In this document: positions 43,595-51,882 of the stretch, piece after piece
Numbering within the stretch: position 1 is the first letter of the stretch
Layout: each line of letters starts with the position of its first letter
Source of the DNA: Actinoallomurus iriomotensis
GTDB lineage: Bacteria > Actinomycetota > Actinomycetes > Streptosporangiales > Streptosporangiaceae
Assembly: GCF_030269445.1 (NCBI RefSeq)
Contig: NZ_BSTJ01000002.1
Location: 682,001-746,000 of the forward strand
Direction of reading: 5' to 3'
DNA length: 64,000 bases
Made by a program: the position numbers and the translations under genes
The notes under the pieces: generated by a model
Told to the model about the DNA's origin: nothing
The model's database searches: none
What the model saw: the letters and a program-made list of their open reading frames with translations, nothing else

Positions 43595-44851
43595 CTACCC
43601 GAAGCGGTTGCTGCGTACCGGGCCGGCCGACGCGACGTGGTGGCGGACTCCCGTCCGCCACTCCCCTGCCACGGTCCTGGTGAACTCCGCCAAGGCCTCG
43701 TCCGGGTCGGCGGGGGTCTCGCCGTCGCCCGGGTCGGGTTCGGGGTTCGCGCCGGCGATCTCGGTGGCGAGTTCTTCGGCGGGCCGGTCGTCGGCGGGCG
43801 TCCGTTCCACGGAGCCGTCCGGCGTCCGGCGCAGCGTCTCGCCCCACGGCGGCACGGAGACCTGGTGGAGATAGCCGGACACGTCCGCCGGCACCGCCGG
43901 TGGCGTGGTCCAGCAGGTCGCGTGCTCGTACAGCACCTGGCCCGGCGCCCGCTCGCGCAGGGCGGGTGCGGCGTCGGCCTCGCTCAGGTCGTAGGCGACC
44001 ACGACCGTGTCCGGCCGCCCCGGGGCGAACGGCACGGCCGGCACGCCGAGCATCCCGGCCGCGGCCAGGCCGAGGATCTCGCTGGAGCGGTCGGGCAGCA
44101 GCGACACGGTCGCGGGCCGCGTTCCGGCCGCGGCCAGGATGAGGCTCAGCCGCTCCAGCCCGTGCCGGCAGCGTCCGTAGTCGTCCTGCGTGTAGGCGTA
44201 CCGGCCGGTCATGCCCTGGTCGAAGCCGTACGGGGAGAGGGTGGCGAGGATGCCGCCGGTGAGCACGAAGTGCCAGCCGCGCAGGTCGCGGTCGTCGCGC
44301 GGACCCGCCACCGCCGCGCGGGCGAGCATCCGGAGCACCTTGTCGTGAGCCGACGCCCACTGGTCGTCCTCGGGCGGCGGGAGCAGGTCGGCGTGACGCC
44401 TCGCCGTGGCCAGGTCGCCGGCCAGGATGGCGTTGAACACCAGCAGATATCGGTACGGCCAGGGGCTCAGCGTCCCGGCGCGCTCCTCCAGGAGGCCGAC
44501 CGCCTCGCCGTGGCGGCCCTCGCGTTCGAGCGCGACCACCAGCTCGGCGCGGATCGCCACTTCCTCCGGCAGCAGCCGCAGCGCCGCGGACAGCGCCGGG
44601 ATCGCCAGGTACCCGGCCCCCCGCTCGATGCAGGCGTACCCGAACTCGTACAGCGCCTGCGGCCGATCGGGGTCGGCGGCCAGGGCCGACGACGCCTCCG
44701 CGAGGTCGCCGAAGCCCATCATCTCCGCCGCCCGACCGGTGACCCGGGCCAGTTCGCCGATGGGCAGCTCGTTCGCGGTGAGCCGTAGCGACCGCATCGC
44801 GCCCGCCACGTCACCGGCGTCGAGCCGCTCCCACGCCGATTCGGTGGCCAT
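43595..44851 (-). CDS. TPR-like repeat protein of unknown function
   Basis: A 418-residue soluble protein, helical and Ala/Leu-rich. Residues 1-160 show tetratricopeptide-like helix pairs (AWERLDAGDVAGAMRSLRLT, DPDRPQALYEFGYACIERG, PALSAALRLLPEEVAIRAEL, LVVALEREGRHGEAVGLLEE). The middle (ILATLSPYGFDQGMTGRYAY) and a beta-rich segment (LLPDRSSEILGLAAAGMLGV, VVVAYDLSEAD) are family-specific, and the acidic Pro-rich tail is low complexity. No catalytic motif is recognised. The pattern resembles actinobacterial HEAT/TPR scaffold proteins. It is 64 bases from the next minus-strand gene upstream, so a two-gene transcript is possible. Confidence 0.7.
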   Translation of the reverse strand: MATESAWERLDAGDVAGAMRSLRLTANELPIGELARVTGRAAEMMGFGDLAEASSALAADPDRPQALYEFGYACIERGAGYLAIPALSAALRLLPEEVAIRAELVVALEREGRHGEAVGLLEERAGTLSPWPYRYLLVFNAILAGDLATARRHADLLPPPEDDQWASAHDKVLRMLARAAVAGPRDDRDLRGWHFVLTGGILATLSPYGFDQGMTGRYAYTQDDYGRCRHGLERLSLILAAAGTRPATVSLLPDRSSEILGLAAAGMLGVPAVPFAPGRPDTVVVAYDLSEADAAPALRERAPGQVLYEHATCWTTPPAVPADVSGYLHQVSVPPWGETLRRTPDGSVERTPADDRPAEELATEIAGANPEPDPGDGETPADPDEALAEFTRTVAGEWRTGVRHHVASAGPVRSNRFG

Positions 44852-44915
44852 GACCCCTCCAAGATCGTTTAGAGGACCGACCGTACCGCCGCCGGCCGGC
44901 CGGCGGACACGGAAT

Positions 44916-45674
44916 TCACCAGCGCGCCGGCCGGCGGTTCCGGTGGCCGACGCTGAGACGGACGCGGTACAGCAGGAACAGACCGCCGCCGGCCAGCGGG
45001 ACGACCCAGAACGCGGGACGCCACGTGTGCAGCGCGACGAACGCGATGATGCCGATCCACCAGGTGAACGCGGCGAGGTGCGGCGCCGCGTCGGCGAGCG
45101 GCACGCCCCAGGCGGCGATCAGCATCACGCCGATCCAGCCGAGCGCCCAGGCCAGACCCAGCGACCAGTACGACCACTGGTCGGCGCTGTGGGAGCCGAT
45201 CCGGAGCCGCACGATACGGCCGTGCCAGACCTCGGCCGTGCCCCGCGTCCCCGCGCGCGCCATGTCGTACATGTCCCCGCTGACCCCGAACGTGTGTGAT
45301 TTGCCGTCCGCGGTGCGCACGACCAGCTGGTAGTGCGTGGTCTGGGACATCGGCAGGGCCGCCACGATCCGCCCCACCGGCAGGGCCGCGACCGACGGAC
45401 CCCAGTAGTACGGGCCGGGGATCTGGGGCGGCGGCTGCGGGGGTGGCTGCGGTGGGGGCTGCGGATCGGGATCCTCGGTCGTGTAGGTCGAGCGCGAGAT
45501 GACGGTCATGGACACCCGCGTCACGCAGTCGTCCCGGGCGACGGATCCGCAGTAACCGGCCTTCTCGAACGCCCGGAGATCGTGGTACGGACCGGACCCC
45601 AGAGCGATCCCCCCGGCGACGCACGCCATCCCGGCGAGGAGAGCCGCCCAGCGCACCCGCGTCCTGTGTCCCAC
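44916..45674 (-). CDS. Membrane protein with Pro-Gln repeat, unknown function
   Basis: A 252-residue protein. The N-terminal helix (WAALLAGMACVAGGIALGSG) serves as signal or anchor. A beta-type domain with paired cysteines (YCGSVARDDC) follows, then a PQPPPQPPPQPPPQ repeat, a middle beta domain (HYQLVVRTADGKSHTFGVSG, HGRIVRLRIG) and three C-terminal helices. Proteins with this arrangement, a surface loop of 100 residues followed by paired helices, are common in actinomycetes and lack an assigned role. ATG is well placed but no strong Shine-Dalgarno sequence is seen. Confidence 0.65.
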   Translation of the reverse strand: MGHRTRVRWAALLAGMACVAGGIALGSGPYHDLRAFEKAGYCGSVARDDCVTRVSMTVISRSTYTTEDPDPQPPPQPPPQPPPQIPGPYYWGPSVAALPVGRIVAALPMSQTTHYQLVVRTADGKSHTFGVSGDMYDMARAGTRGTAEVWHGRIVRLRIGSHSADQWSYWSLGLAWALGWIGVMLIAAWGVPLADAAPHLAAFTWWIGIIAFVALHTWRPAFWVVPLAGGGLFLLYRVRLSVGHRNRRPARW

Positions 45675-45735
45675 GCCCTCCAGGATGACCGCCCGGAGCC
45701 CGGGCGGTCATCCGAATTACCCAAGAGACGCGCGG

Positions 45736-48700
45736 TCAGCGTTCGACGGTCACGATGGCCGACTTGGTCTGCCCGCCCGAGGCGACGGTCACGGTGACCG
45801 CGCCCGGCCGTACGGCGGTCAGGGTGCCGTCCGCGAGGTCCAGGACCGCGACCGTCCCGCGACGGCGACGCGCCGCCTCCGCCTCCCGCTTCGACGCGGC
45901 GACCACCAGGCCGTCGCCGCCGCTCCAGGTCACGCTCGCCGGGTACCGGAGCGGGAAGGTGAGGCCGAAGCCGCTCGTCACGCCGTTCGCCGAGACCGGG
46001 CCGGACGTGCCCGCCGTCAGCCGGGCCGGAGCGGTCAGCTGGATGCCGTCGATCACCGGCCGGCTCTCGGCCCGCAGCCAGTCGGCCGGGCTCGGGCTCG
46101 TGTCGACGCCGACCCTCATCCAGCCGAAGAAGCCGCCTTGGTCCGGCGAGCTGTACGGGGTCTTGCCCACGGCGGGGGTGTTGACCTCCAGGACACCGTC
46201 CACCCGGTTCACCGCGGCGGTGTGCGCGTGCCCGCTGAACACCGCGACCGGCTTGCCCGACGACTCGCGGAACGCTGCCAGCCACCGCTCGACCAGGCCC
46301 GCCTCCAGCTGGTCGGACAGCTGGGAGGAGCCGGCGCCCGACGGGTCGTGCGGCGGGTGGTGGAAGACGACGACGACGTCCTTGACCGTACGGTCCTTCG
46401 CCGCCTTGTCGAGCTGCTCCCGCAGCGCCGGCACCTGGTCCCAGTCGGAGGTGCGGAGGCTGCCGGAGTGGGAGTCCAGCAGGAGGAAGCGGGTGCCCTT
46501 GTGGTCGAACACCTGCCGGGTCGGGCGGCCGGTGCCGGCCTTGAACGCGTCGAGCGTGCCGCCGTCCGAGGCGCCGGCCTCATGGTTGCCCGGCACCCAG
46601 TAGACCGGCAGCCCGGCCGGTACGTGGTCGTGCAGCAGGCCGTTCGCGAACGCGAAGTCCGCGGGCGCGTCGCTGTCCACGAAGTCGCCGTTCAGGAGCA
46701 GGAAGTCGGGCTTGGCCGCGACCGCCTGGTCGAGCGCGGTGGCCGCCTGCTTCGCGGCGAACGAGTCCGGGCCGGCCGCCGCGCTGACGTGCAGGTCCGA
46801 CATGACGGCGTACGTCCAGCGCTTTCCGTCGACAGCGTCCTGTTCGACGACGTACGGGTCGGGCGTCGGCGGTTCCTGCGTGTCGGGCTGCTGCCCGACC
46901 TGGGCGGCGAGGCCGTCGAACTCCAGCTCGCCGGCGTCCTTCTTGTCCTGTGCCGTCTCGACGACGTAGACGTTCAGCAGCGTGATCGGCGTGGCGAACC
47001 CGGTCGGCAGTGTGCCGGTGACGCGGCGCCAGCCGGTCCAGTCGACGCTCAGCGCGAACGTGAACGGCACGTTCGTGGTGCCCTGCGACCGCAGCGTGGC
47101 GCGCAGCCAGTGTTCCTTGCCGTCGCCCTTCACCCAGAGCGCGAGACCGCTCGCGCCGGCGGGCAGGGTGAGCGGTGCGGGCTGGGCCACCGCGTACCCG
47201 GCCGAGGTCGCCGACTGGCCGGTGAAGTCGTAGGTGAGCCGCAGCGCGTGGTTGCCGGCGGGCGCGCCCGGCCGGTCGTCCGCCTCGACGGTGGCGACCT
47301 TGGCGGTCGCGCGCGCCGCCGACGCCGTCCACGTCTCGTCCGGCTCGAACTCGGCGAGCGACCTGTCCGTCAGCCCGACCGCCACCGGCAGCTTCGCCGT
47401 CACGCCGCCGACGGTCGCGGTCAGGGTGGTGCCCTTGCCCGTGGCGTCCGCGCGGCCCGTGATCCGGATCGAGCCGTCGGGCGTGGTCGTCACGTCGATC
47501 GCGTCGTGGTCGTAGTCGAGCGTGACGTCGCGCGGCGCGACGGGCGCGTCGAAGCCGTCGGCGTCGTACCCGGTGAGCCCGAGGTCCACCGGCTTGCCCG
47601 CGTCGAGCGTGACGGCACGCCGGGTGAACGCGAGCCGGTGCAGAGGGCCGAGGACCCGCAGCGCGTGCTCACCGGTGGCCGACCCGTCCCGCGCCCGCAG
47701 CGTGCCCTGGCCGGACGCGCCCGCGCGGAAGACGCCTCCGCCGACCCGGCCCAGCCGGCCCGGCACCGCCTGCCAGGAGACCTTCCGCGTCCGCACCGGG
47801 GCGTACGTCTCGTCGTATCCGGCGGCGGTCACGTCACGGGTGAGCCCCGGGAAGACGCGGTCGGCCTGCGGCCGTACGTCCAGTCCCTGGAGGGTGCCCG
47901 AGCCCGTTCGGCTGAACAGGCCGACGCCGTTCGGCACCGGCCGTTCGCTGCCGTCGGAGGGCGTGTTGACGACACCGACGCCGGCGTCGCCGGGGCGGCG
48001 CGCGACGAGTTCGCTGGAGCCGCCACCGTCGAGCATCATCGCGGTGGTGGCGCCCAGGCGGACCATCAGTTGGGCGGTCGCGTCGAAGCTCAGCCCCGGC
48101 GAGAAGGTGGCCGACCCGTCGACGGTGACGAGGAGCAGGCGGCGCCCGCCGTCCGCCCAGCCGATCGCGGTCCGCGGCTTGGCCTCGTCGTTGCCGGCGC
48201 CGGGCGGGAAGTCGATCGCCTTGCCGTCCCGTACGAGCACCGCGCCGCTGCCCAGGGCCATGCGGAGTTTCGCGTCGGACCGGGACTGGAAGGACAGCGC
48301 GGCGGCGTCTCCGGGCTTGGCGGCGGCGAGTTGTGCGGCCGCGGCGCCGCGGCCGAGCAGGACGAGCCCGCCGTCCGGTACGGGAGTCGTCGTGACGTGG
48401 TCGTTGACCTGCGTTACCTTGCCGTTCCGCGCCACGACCTCGGTGTACGGGCCGGGGTCGTGGATCAGCGTGCGCAGGCCGGGACCCCACTGGGGGGTGA
48501 AGGCGTCGATGCCGTCGGCCGGGGCGGAGGCAGAGTTGAGGGCGGCGAGCGGCCGCTCCGTGCCCGCGACGGTGACCGTGCCCTGCAGGGCGAGGTCGGC
48601 GAGCCGGGCGATGCCGTCGTCGCCGACGGCCGCGACCGTCGAGGGCTGGGCGGTGCCCTTGCGTGGCGTGCCGTTCTGGATCTCAGGCCCGTTGGCGGCG

Positions 48701-49071
48701 TTGGTCTCGGTGATGTCGAAGTAGTCCCCGTTGACGGCCGCGACCGCACGCTGGGCGTCGGCCGCCTGGGACAGGGGCCGGGCCTCGCTCACCTTGCCCG
48801 CGACCAGGTCGACGCCGACCGCGCGGTTCCGCAGGTCCGCGTTCAGGACGTGGACGCGGGTCCAGCCGGTGCGGCCGAACGTGTCGAAGGTGGTCCGTAC
48901 GATGCCGGGCGCGACCGGCTGGTCCACCCGGTCGGCCTCGACCGACTCCCCGGGCACGGCGGTCTGGTACGCGGGGGGTGCGGGGACGGTACGCGCCTGG
49001 GCGACGGGTACCGCGCCGGCGAAGGCGGTGAGGGTGAGACCGCCGACGGCGACCAGGGAACGTATGCGCAT
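45736..49071 (-). CDS. Large secreted phosphodiester glycosidase (NAGPA) plus metallophosphoesterase fusion
   Basis: A 1,111-residue exported protein with signal peptide SLVAVGGLTLTAFAGAVPVA. The first third is a NAGPA-type phosphodiester glycosidase (VAAVNGDYFDITETNAANGP, PRTAIGWADGGRRLLLVTVD, MMLDGGGSSELVARR). Residues about 390-710 are Ig-like and carbohydrate-binding beta domains. Residues about 750-980 are a calcineurin-type metallophosphoesterase: YAVMSDLHVS, LLLNGDFVDSDA, WVPGNHEAG, VVFHHPPHDPSG and AVFSGHAHTAAV supply the metal ligands. A final Big-2-like domain ends at VTVTVASGGQTKSAIVTV. It would cleave sugar-phosphodiesters such as teichoic-acid material outside the cell. Start ATG at 49071 has GGAGG five bases upstream; one at 49083 is possible. 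Confidence 0.9.
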   Translation of the reverse strand: MRIRSLVAVGGLTLTAFAGAVPVAQARTVPAPPAYQTAVPGESVEADRVDQPVAPGIVRTTFDTFGRTGWTRVHVLNADLRNRAVGVDLVAGKVSEARPLSQAADAQRAVAAVNGDYFDITETNAANGPEIQNGTPRKGTAQPSTVAAVGDDGIARLADLALQGTVTVAGTERPLAALNSASAPADGIDAFTPQWGPGLRTLIHDPGPYTEVVARNGKVTQVNDHVTTTPVPDGGLVLLGRGAAAAQLAAAKPGDAAALSFQSRSDAKLRMALGSGAVLVRDGKAIDFPPGAGNDEAKPRTAIGWADGGRRLLLVTVDGSATFSPGLSFDATAQLMVRLGATTAMMLDGGGSSELVARRPGDAGVGVVNTPSDGSERPVPNGVGLFSRTGSGTLQGLDVRPQADRVFPGLTRDVTAAGYDETYAPVRTRKVSWQAVPGRLGRVGGGVFRAGASGQGTLRARDGSATGEHALRVLGPLHRLAFTRRAVTLDAGKPVDLGLTGYDADGFDAPVAPRDVTLDYDHDAIDVTTTPDGSIRITGRADATGKGTTLTATVGGVTAKLPVAVGLTDRSLAEFEPDETWTASAARATAKVATVEADDRPGAPAGNHALRLTYDFTGQSATSAGYAVAQPAPLTLPAGASGLALWVKGDGKEHWLRATLRSQGTTNVPFTFALSVDWTGWRRVTGTLPTGFATPITLLNVYVVETAQDKKDAGELEFDGLAAQVGQQPDTQEPPTPDPYVVEQDAVDGKRWTYAVMSDLHVSAAAGPDSFAAKQAATALDQAVAAKPDFLLLNGDFVDSDAPADFAFANGLLHDHVPAGLPVYWVPGNHEAGASDGGTLDAFKAGTGRPTRQVFDHKGTRFLLLDSHSGSLRTSDWDQVPALREQLDKAAKDRTVKDVVVVFHHPPHDPSGAGSSQLSDQLEAGLVERWLAAFRESSGKPVAVFSGHAHTAAVNRVDGVLEVNTPAVGKTPYSSPDQGGFFGWMRVGVDTSPSPADWLRAESRPVIDGIQLTAPARLTAGTSGPVSANGVTSGFGLTFPLRYPASVTWSGGDGLVVAASKREAEAARRRRGTVAVLDLADGTLTAVRPGAVTVTVASGGQTKSAIVTVER

Positions 49072-49148
49072 GTATGCCTCCATGACAAGGGCGAGTGGAG
49101 GTTAGCGGTTCGCTTCCCCACCGGTCCCCGTCCGCCCGCCGTCCGGAA

Positions 49149-49168
49149 GGTGAACATTTGTGGTGAAC
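49149..49168. promoter_or_regulatory. Direct repeat GGTGAAC-N6-GGTGAAC upstream of the phosphodiester glycosidase gene
   Basis: Read on the minus strand these are two GTTCACC units 13 bases apart, about 80 bases upstream of the glycosidase start. GTTCACC is the core of PhoP (PHO box) half-sites, but those are spaced 11 bases apart, so this spacing is not canonical. A phosphate link would suit a phosphodiesterase but is only suggestive. Confidence 0.3.
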
Positions 49169-49193
49169 CCTTCGCGCTCCGGGAGCCGTTGTC

Positions 49194-49755
49194 ATGGATG
49201 AGACCGCAAACACAGTCACGCGCCTGGCTGAAGGTGAACGATTTGGCGCAGAATTCGAGTTCGTTAAATCGACCGGAGATTCCGTCCGAAATCTTTATGA
49301 CGCCTTGGCGGTCAATTACGACGCGGACACCCGCCGGAACGACTACGACGTATGGGTTGCCATGTATCAGCGCCTCATCGGCCGATACGGAGCGCCCGGA
49401 AAACGGCTCGTGGATCCGGGGTCCGGCACCGGGAAGGCGGCCATCCGCTTCACCGCCTCCGGCTACGCGGTGACCGGCGTGGACCTCTCCCGGAGATGCT
49501 GCGCATCGCTCAGGCCAAGCCCGGAGCCGGACGGGTCAGGTTCACGGTCGCCGACCTTCGTCGCCTCCCGGACCTGGGCGAGTTCGACGTGGCCGTCGCG
49601 CTCGGCGAGCCGTTCGACTACCTCCGGAACGAGGAAGAGCTCGGTAGCGCCCTTCGGGGAGCGGCGAATCTCCTCGCCCCCGGCGGGTTGCTGGTCTTCG
49701 ACATCAATACGCGGGGTCTTCCATTCGTGGTCCTACTTCGCCCCTCCCACGGTGT
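49194..49755 (+). pseudogene. Truncated class I SAM-dependent methyltransferase
   Basis: The N-terminal three quarters of a methyltransferase: LYDALAVNYDADTRRNDYDV, the SAM motif I GKRLVDPGSGTGKAAIRFTA and GVDLS. A missing C at about 49,493 then breaks the frame; the next frame continues PEMLRIAQAKPGAGRVRFTV, LPDLGEFDVAVALGEPFDYL and LLAPGGLLVFDINT. After about 49,750 similarity stops and transporter-like sequence begins, so the C-terminal third is deleted. The gene is non-functional. Motif I also carries Pro where most relatives have Leu (VDPGSGTG). Confidence 0.75.
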
Positions 49756-49759
49756 CGCG

Positions 49760-50609
49760 CCTTCCCAGGTGATGTTCGTCCTCATCGGCGGGGTGATCGC
49801 CGAGCGCCGCTCGCGCGGCGCACTTCTGGCCGTGACGGATCTGCTGAATTTCGCGGCTTACGCGACCATGGCCGCGATGTTCCTGGCCGGCCATGTGTCG
49901 ATCCTCGCACTGGCGATTCTGGCCGCGCTCTCCAGATTGGCCACCCTCTCGTTGGGGTCCATGGAGAAGGCGCACACTCGCGCCGCGCCCGGCTGGCGCG
50001 ACCTGCGGACGGATGGCGTGAGTTCTGTTCCCGTCAATGGCTTTGGATCATCGTGCTGCAATACTCTCTGGTCGTGGCGGCGTCGAACGCCACCATTGTC
50101 GTATTGGGCCAGCTCACGGCACAGCGCGACCTGGGCGGGGCGACGGCGTGGTCGCTGATCGTGGGCGCACAAGCCGTCGGCAGCGTCGCAGGCGCCGGGA
50201 TCGCCACCCGAATCCGTCCGGCACGACCGTGCTCATCGGCGCCCTGGCCACTCTTCCCATCGCGTTCCCCATGCCGCTACTCGGCATACGGGCACCTTTG
50301 TGGACCGTTGCCGGTGCGATGTTCGTCTCCGGCGCCGGCAGTGACGTGTTCCTCGCGTTGTGGACGACCACCCTGCAAAGACGGGTTCCGCCGGCGGCGC
50401 TCTCCCGCGTCAGTTCCTACGATTGGTTCGGGTCACTCGCGTTGGCGTCCTGCGGAGTATTCGCCGCCGGGCCGCCGGCGTCCGCCTTCGGCTCGAATAT
50501 CGCCCTCATCGGCTGCGCCGCCTTCTCCGTCCTGGCGACGTCCGGGGCGATGCTCTCCTCCCAGGTCCGCACCCTCGGCAGCGAGAACCTCAAAGGCGAC
50601 TTTATATGA
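49760..50609 (+). pseudogene. MFS transporter fragments (EntS-like exporter)
   Basis: Three frames together read one MFS protein. They are VMFVLIGGVIAERRSRGALL to LAALSRLATLSLGSM; then WREFCSRQWLWIIVLQYSLV and SLIVGAQAVGSVAGAGIATR; then ALATLPIAFPMPLLGIRAPL to DVFLALWTTTLQRRVPPAAL and SRVSSYDWFGSLALASCGVF. The N-terminus is lost at the join with the methyltransferase, a central block (about helices 3-6) is missing, and frameshifts fall near 50,010 and 50,225. No functional transporter can be made. Confidence 0.75.
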
Positions 50610-50671
50610 CATTCCACCCATGAGGCCGGATCCGGTGCCGAGTGGGAAGCAATATCAAATACGCTTCCAGC

Positions 50672-51484
50672 ATGCCCGACGAGCGCTCCACAATCCGGGA
50701 CCTGCGGACCGACCGGCCGACTCCCGCGCGGATGTACGACTACTACCTCGGCGGCAAGGACAATTTCGCCGTTGATCGGGAAGCGGCCGAACAGGTACTG
50801 AGCGCGGCGCCCGAGGTGCGGATCCTGGCACAGGAGAACCGGGCGTTCCTCGGCCGGGCAGTGCGATACCTCGCCGCCGAGGCGGGCATCCGCCAGTTCA
50901 TCGATGTCGGCACCGGGCTGCCGACCCGGGGCAACGTGCACGAGGTCGCCCAGGCCGTCGACCCGACCGCGCGCGTGGTCTATATCGACAACGACCCGAT
51001 AGTGCGCGCCCACGCGAACGCGCTGCTGCCCGCCGACGGCACCACGACGGTCATCGAGGCCGACATGCGCGACCCGGGCCCGATCCTGGACCATCCGGAC
51101 CTGCACCGGCTCATCGACTTCACCGAACCGGTCGCCGTGCTGTTCATGTCGGTGCTGCACTTCATCGCCGACGAGGACGACCCGCACGGCCTGGTGGCGG
51201 CCTTCCGCGACCGTACGGTGCCCGGCAGCCATCTCGCGCTGTCCCACATCACCTCGCCGGAGGTGAACAGCAGCGGCGCGGCGGCCGCCGCGGACGTGTA
51301 CAAGTCCCGTGCGACGTCCCCGGCCATCCTGCGCACGCCGAAGGAGATCGGCGCCCTGTTCGACGGGTACGACCTGGTCGATCCCGGCCTGGTGTACCTG
51401 CCGCAGTGGCGCCCGAGCATCCCGGACGCCGCGGCGGACGGGGACTCGGTCTGGATGCTCTGCGCCGTCGGCCGGCGGCAGTAG
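50672..51484 (+). CDS. S-adenosyl methyltransferase of the actinobacterial PF04672 type
   Basis: A 270-residue protein. Family features are RPTPARMYDYYLGGKDNF, NRAFLGRAVRYLAAEAGIRQ, the SAM loop FIDVGTGLPTRGNVHEVAQ, VVYIDNDPIVRAHANALL, FTEPVAVLFMSVLHFIADED and SHLALSHITSPE. The family has many copies in actinomycetes; substrates are mostly unknown. ATG at 50672 matches the usual N-terminus but lacks an obvious Shine-Dalgarno sequence; an in-frame GTG 30 bases earlier could be used. It stands alone just after the decayed MFS gene. Confidence 0.9.
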   Translation: MPDERSTIRDLRTDRPTPARMYDYYLGGKDNFAVDREAAEQVLSAAPEVRILAQENRAFLGRAVRYLAAEAGIRQFIDVGTGLPTRGNVHEVAQAVDPTARVVYIDNDPIVRAHANALLPADGTTTVIEADMRDPGPILDHPDLHRLIDFTEPVAVLFMSVLHFIADEDDPHGLVAAFRDRTVPGSHLALSHITSPEVNSSGAAAAADVYKSRATSPAILRTPKEIGALFDGYDLVDPGLVYLPQWRPSIPDAAADGDSVWMLCAVGRRQ

Positions 51485-51882
51485 GCGGGCCCGCCCCGCG
51501 TGTGGGTGCCCCCGGACCCCGCGGCTGGTGCTGCGGCGTCGTAGGCACTTGCCGTAATCATCTGGTGCCTCGACGTGATGATGGTGGGCGGGTGGTCATG
51601 CGGACCGGGCGGCACCATCACCACCGGCAATCCGTTTCCGGTGGTGATCACGCACCGTCGAGCCGGACGGCACCTTCCCGGTCCCGGCGTGACCCCAGAC
51701 GGTCCCCCCATCACGGCACCGCAACGGGTTCCCCTGGCCGGCCCTACCAAAAGTGGGGAGTCGCTCGCCCACCACAGCGAGGATCCGCCGACTTACCTCC
51801 CCCCACGAGGCCAACGCTGACTGACACGGCACTAGCGTGGCAGGCAGACCACCCAGCGAACGCTCACGGAGGAGCAGAGACG
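51485..51882. other. Intergenic region upstream of the oxidoreductase gene, with one stem-loop
   Basis: No supported gene lies in these 398 bases. TCACCACCGG and CCGGTGGTGA (51618-51627 and 51638-51647) can form a ten-base stem with a ten-base loop; it has no U-tract. It may be a weak terminator for the methyltransferase or a protein site. GGAGGAG at about 51,868 is the ribosome-binding site that sets the GTG start of the next gene. Confidence 0.5.

Noticed and set aside
45425-45470. Short GGCTGCGGGGGT-type repeats as a DNA satellite
   Set aside because: They encode the in-frame PQPPP repeat of the membrane protein, so no separate element is needed.
49149-49168. PHO box upstream of the phosphodiester glycosidase gene
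   Set aside because: The GTTCACC units are 13 bases apart, not the 11 expected for PhoP; kept only as an unexplained direct repeat.
45685-49473. A 1,262-codon open frame on the + strand opposite the phosphodiester glycosidase gene
   Set aside because: It is Arg/Val/Gly-rich with no domain or motif, whereas the minus-strand frame carries two complete enzyme signatures; it is the usual antisense artefact of very high GC.
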